DNA from: Coemansia sp. RSA 1804 | Lineage: Eukaryota; Kickxellomycota; Kickxellomycetes; Kickxellales; Kickxellaceae | Length of the DNA stretch: 10,073 nt | Assembly: GCA_027578815.1 (NCBI GenBank) | Contig: JANBTH010000885.1 | Location: forward strand, 1-10,073 | Direction of reading: 5' to 3' | Shown: one piece after another, positions 7,856 to 10,073 of the stretch | How positions within the stretch are numbered: position 1 is the first letter of the stretch | Layout of the letters: every line of letters begins with the position of its first letter | Position numbers and translations under genes: made by a program | The notes under the pieces: model-generated | Told to the model about the DNA's origin: nothing | The model's input: the letters and a program-made list of their open reading frames with translations, nothing else | Databases searched by the model: none

Positions 7856-8204
7856 TTGTACAATCACACATTTGGTCATCTGAATGTTGAGAAGAGGTAT
7901 CACGCTTCTGTCAGTTGCCATTGGCAAGGAGAAAGAAAGAGATATAATATGGCTACTGAAGTGGAATTCCTGTTTTCGCCAAAAGCACGGGATGTATGTA
8001 AAATGTCAGACAACCAGATGCTGTATAAGTGGATTTAGTGGTAAGCAATTTGCAGCCATTTACGTATCCAACCCCTCCATGTTTAAAAATGACAGTGGCA
8101 GTAGCAATCTATGTATGAGAGATGGCACACTTGCATTATTCTGTCATGCTAATACCTTACAGCAGTGTGGAGTTAGTCTTTATTTATTAGAGATTGTGAA
8201 TTAA
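7856..8204 (+). pseudogene. Plus-strand ORF region, possibly frameshifted coding remnant
   Basis: An ATG frame at 7884-8204 encodes 106 residues. Its second half (from about residue 52, SGKQFAAIYVSNPSMFKN) looks protein-like. Over the first half a different frame (open 7856-8038) gives a more natural-looking product, including the stretch MATEVEFLFSPKARDV. The two meet near 8035-8055, where a GTAAGC and a TTTGCAG lie only 15 nt apart, too close for an intron. This pattern would suit a frameshifted remnant, but both frames may be chance. No domain is recognised and there is no codon-usage match to the GC-rich genes. Confidence 0.25.
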
Positions 8205-8340
8205 ACAAAATACGCTTCTAATATTAGCTGATAAATGCATCTATAGCCCCAACTATTTTTGGGGACTTGGGAATAAGAAGCTAGTGAAGAACAGCTGTGA
8301 AAATCTAGCAAGAGGCAACGCTAGTATAGGCAGATGGTAG

Positions 8341-8544
8341 GGAGGGGGCATCTGTTGTTTGCCAAATTGTGAGGGTTACGTTCTCTACTGTTCTTGTATA
8401 CACGTAGCATGGAGCAAGGACTGGAACCCGACAATGCCTAGTGTCAAACCTCGGGGCTTACGAATTGTGATGCAGAAATTACATTTAAAATCAACATTGG
8501 AAAGCAAATTGTGTTACTTAATGTGGTTAGTATTTTTGTTTTAA
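8341..8544 (+). CDS. Weak cysteine-containing ORF, unrecognised
   Basis: A plus-strand frame is open for 67 codons after TAG 8338-8340. Its only early ATG is at 8434, which would leave 36 residues; the upstream part is Cys-rich (CCLPNCEGYVLYCSC). It has no recognisable motif, ribosomal context or splice signals that would make it a confident gene. The 8205-8340 gap before it is AT-rich, with a short CCCCAA/TTGGGG stem-loop at 8247-8264. Probably fortuitous or a remnant. Confidence 0.12.
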   Translation, partial: GGGICCLPNCEGYVLYCSCIHVAWSKDWNPTMPSVKPRGLRIVMQKLHLKSTLESKLCYLMWLVFLF

Positions 8545-8620
8545 AAGCGCCATATGTGCTTATATTTTAAGGATTTTATTCATAGCAACTCTTTTTGAGC
8601 CAACATCTGTGTGAATTATT

Positions 8621-8626
8621 TTTATT
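8621..8626 (-). terminator. AATAAA polyadenylation signal candidate (minus strand)
   Basis: TTTATT on the plus strand reads AATAAA on the minus strand, 16 nt after the stop codon of the candidate secreted-protein gene. Its placement supports that gene, but AATAAA is frequent in AT-rich DNA. Confidence 0.3.
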
Positions 8627-8641
8627 ACACTGACGCCACGA

Positions 8642-9017
8642 TTACTTATTATCGCATCCGCTAGGACATCCAGGATATCCCATTTTCTTACAATTTTCGT
8701 CATATTCTTTTTCTGGTATCTTATTGTGAAGGCTATATTTAGTATTTTTGCATTCGCTTATGAGAAAAGGGCCACAAGCGAAAAAATAAAACCTACGCGA
8801 GGACATCAAAATTGTAATTGGGTATATAGGCATTCCAAAATGTTTCCTTTCATAGCAAAGCGGGACGCTGTCCGTCCAACAACTCTTTCCTCACTTTTAC
8901 AATTAGCTACTACAGCTAACAACAACCACGCTTATCAACACTTTTCTTTTCTTTTATTTTTAAACAGAACAGCTGAATAAAAAATATGAGTAAAATATAT
9001 ACAAAAGAGGCAGACAT
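8642..9017 (-). CDS. Candidate two-exon small secreted cysteine-rich protein
   Basis: The minus-strand model has exon 1 at 9017-8942 and exon 2 at 8889-8642, with a 52-nt intron (GTGTTG donor, GTGAG acceptor, CTAAT branch-like site 12 nt before the acceptor). It gives 107 residues. Exon 1 encodes a typical signal-peptide core (MSASFVYILLIFFIQLF). Exon 2 carries cysteines at about 29, 37, 64, 72, 92, 100 and 104 and ends in a GYPGCPSGCDNK tail. An AATAAA on the minus strand (8626-8621) lies 16 nt after the stop. A 40-nt intron with donor GTGGTT is also in frame and would place KR, a Kex2-like dibasic site, before the mature part. Neither donor is consensus. It is AT-rich, unlike the neighbouring large genes. 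The family is not recognised. Exon 1 overlaps antisense a plus-strand open frame, so one of the two is probably spurious. Confidence 0.4.
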
Positions 9018-9231
9018 TGACGCGTTCTTGGCTATCAAGAGATAATTTTCTGTACGTCCTCATCGCTACCTCTATGATGATGATAATAAAAACTTCTACC
9101 TTTCATCATCAGATCATACTGTCAAAAAAGATTTTGACAGTGGACTTTATCGTCGTGCACTGGAGAAATTCAGAGAACACAACATAGGGGTCCAACAAAG
9201 AAGGAAGAGAAATCTTCCTTTTTGTTTGTAA
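8986..9231 (+). pseudogene. Plus-strand open frame broken by a single TAA
   Basis: ATG 8986 opens a frame reading MSKIYTKEADIDAFLAIKR, then TAA at 9043-9045. The same frame then continues for 61 codons to TAA 9229-9231 with a strongly protein-like, charged composition (for example HRYLYDDDNKNFYLSSSD and DFDSGLYRRALEKF). A good splice donor GTAAGA overlaps the final stop at 9228. Interpretations are a gene with a nonsense mutation, part of a spliced gene, or a remnant. A splice from 9228 to the CAG ending at 9463 would join in frame to the next open frame downstream; that acceptor has no pyrimidine tract, so this is tentative. The product is not recognised. It overlaps antisense exon 1 of the minus-strand candidate. 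Confidence 0.35.
9118..9141. repeat. Perfect 10-bp inverted repeat with 4-nt loop
   Basis: ACTGTCAAAA (9118-9127), loop AAGA, TTTTGACAGT (9132-9141). The arms are exact reverse complements. It lies within the broken plus-strand frame 8986-9231. Its function is unknown; it could be a palindromic protein site or chance. Confidence 0.75.
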
Positions 9232-9443
9232 GATTTCTGGCTTCTGCAAGCATTCTTTAGCTGGGGAGGGGAGAGGCTTCATTTAAGACCGCCTGAATAG
9301 TTGGAGCTTACGTTGTAGACACCACTTATAGCAAAGTGGGCATTGGTGCAGCTAGTATTTCTATGTCTATTTCTTAATTTTTTGATATAAGAATAAAAAG
9401 GGAAGAGAAATACAAAAGTGGGTGGTAACAGTGGAGGATCTAG
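9232..9443. other. AT-rich spacer, possibly intronic
   Basis: No coding frame is visible on either strand that I trust. If the GTAAGA at 9228 is a real donor this stretch would be intron. A CTAG at 9440-9443 directly precedes the next coding-like frame. Confidence 0.4.
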
Positions 9444-9731
9444 CCGATCTACGACGTGTACAGAGAGTATCGAATCGTATATGAGGGCAAAGACTGGTGG
9501 AACCTGACAATATCCGGAGCCGATGCCCGGTTTCAGATGATGATGAAGCGCACAATTGGTGGTGGTGGTGGGGGGGGGGTTTATCATTCCTTACAGCTGA
9601 TGATTACCGATACCAAATCAGGCAACGTGTTTGTTGAATTAAATAATCACCGCTCTCGATCGCTTTTTCAGTTTTTTTTTTTCCCTGCGCAATCAAACTC
9701 ATCTTGCATTAGCGATGATAAAGCCGTTTAG
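9444..9731 (+). CDS. Open frame with beta-rich, tubby-like character; partial gene or exon
   Basis: The frame is open from just after TAG 9441-9443 to TAG 9729-9731 (95 codons) with no in-frame ATG near its beginning, so it would have to be an internal exon or a truncated gene. The product (YREYRIVYEGKDWWNLTISG, then ARFQMMMKRTI, a seven-glycine run, YHSLQLMITDTKSGNVFVEL) alternates hydrophobic and polar residues like a beta-sheet protein. It faintly recalls tubby-like or DUF6593 domains; this is from memory and unverified. The glycine run is coded by GGT repeats plus a G10 tract, and the frame stays coding-like across it, which argues for real or recently real coding sequence. The last 25 residues after SLFQ follow a T-run and look non-coding. 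Confidence 0.35.
   Translation, partial: PIYDVYREYRIVYEGKDWWNLTISGADARFQMMMKRTIGGGGGGGVYHSLQLMITDTKSGNVFVELNNHRSRSLFQFFFFPAQSNSSCISDDKAV
9570..9579. repeat. G10 homopolymer after GGT repeats
   Basis: Four GGT triplets followed by ten G. It is the second long G-run in the window (the other is at 7036). Its length sets the reading frame of the open frame around it. Confidence 0.9.
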
Positions 9732-9827
9732 CGTTATTCTGACCACCACATAAATCCCCTCCTTCCTTCTATCCTTTATTAATTTACTCGCGCTTCACAC
9801 TGTTTTGTTAATACCGGAAAATCAGAG

Positions 9828-9857
9828 GAACGGAATTCCAATCACGTTAGAACGGAA
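9828..9857 (+). promoter_or_regulatory. GAACGGAA direct repeat upstream of TIM8
   Basis: GAACGGAA occurs at 9828-9835 and again at 9850-9857, spaced by 22 bp (about two helical turns), within 45 bp of the TIM8 start codon. A related CCGGAA is at 9814-9819. It may be a factor-binding pair or simply leader sequence; no TATA box is obvious, only a CATAAAT at 9749-9755. Confidence 0.2.
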
Positions 9858-9871
9858 CAAAGCAGAACAAG

Positions 9872-10073
9872 ATGTCGGAGGTCTCGGAGGCGCTGCAAAA
9901 GGAATGGGCCAGGTTTGTCGAGCAGGAGAACGGAAAGGGGAAGATAAACGGCGCGGTGCACGACCTGACGAGCCGGTGCTGGGACACGTGCATCAGGAGC
10001 ACGAGCACCAACGCGCTGGACGGCAGAGAGAAGGCGTGTCTGCAGAACTGCGTGGAGCGGTTCCTGGATGTCA
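9872..10073 (+). CDS. TIM8: Mitochondrial import inner membrane translocase subunit Tim8 (partial, 3' end outside window)
   Basis: Sixty-seven codons are present from ATG 9872 (A at -3), then the window ends. The protein shows the twin CX3C motif of small TIM chaperones: C36-WDT-C40 and C56-LQN-C60, separated by 15 residues. The Tim8-type signature follows, with LTSRCWDTC before it and ACLQNCVERFLD after it, close to the LCWEKC and ACFVNCVERFID patterns of known Tim8 proteins. Family members are about 85-100 residues, so only the last part of the C-terminal helix is missing. In the intermembrane space Tim8 forms a hexamer with Tim13, escorts hydrophobic precursors such as Tim23, and is folded by the Mia40 disulfide relay. 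No intron is seen in this portion. Confidence 0.93.
   Translation, partial: MSEVSEALQKEWARFVEQENGKGKINGAVHDLTSRCWDTCIRSTSTNALDGREKACLQNCVERFLDV

Noticed and set aside
8726..8980. 84-codon plus-strand open frame
   Set aside because: Starts at GTG, no ATG in a useful position, antisense to the better supported cysteine-rich minus-strand exon.
1..10073. CRISPR array, rRNA, transposon terminal repeats or LTRs
   Set aside because: No regularly spaced direct repeats, no rRNA-like blocks, and no long paired terminal repeats were found by eye.

Overview
The window is eukaryotic and most likely from a fungus. It holds long intron-free GC-rich coding regions with good start contexts, separated by roughly 1 kb of AT-rich, pyrimidine-tract-rich spacer, plus the beginning of a nuclear gene for a mitochondrial small TIM chaperone. 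The intron-poor genes and low-complexity Pro/Gln/Gly-rich proteins would suit an early-diverging lineage such as Kickxellomycotina. That placement is inference; nothing here is diagnostic.

Layout. 1-1743: AT-rich upstream region with no convincing gene; it holds a 19-bp tandem repeat, a perfect 28-nt hairpin, long T/C tracts and a TATA box at 1496. 1744-3507 (+): a 587-residue protein with a disordered N-terminus, a conserved hydrophobic block, a conserved GGAA-type alpha-helical domain and a nine-unit QYAQx repeat tail. 3508-4482: spacer and promoter, ending in a 16-codon upstream ORF that stops 4 nt before the next start. 4483-6333 (+): a 616-residue protein carrying the same two conserved blocks in the same order, embedded in different low-complexity sequence. 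The two genes are a diverged tandem paralogous pair and are the most interesting content of the window.

6334-9731 is AT-rich and contains no gene of the same quality. It carries several coding-like remnants or small genes: a 256-codon minus-strand frame with only three internal stops (6791-7558), a mixed-frame plus-strand ORF region (7856-8204), a weak ORF (8341-8544), a candidate two-exon small secreted cysteine-rich protein on the minus strand (8642-9017), a plus-strand frame broken by one TAA (8986-9231), and a plus-strand open frame with beta-rich, tubby-like character (9444-9731). 9872-10073 (+) is the start of TIM8, cut by the window end.

Functionally only TIM8 can be named with confidence (mitochondrial intermembrane-space chaperone). 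The paralogous pair has no recognised activity. Its shared hydrophobic block plus helical domain, with disordered low-complexity linkers, suggests a membrane- or surface-associated structural or stress role, but this is speculation.
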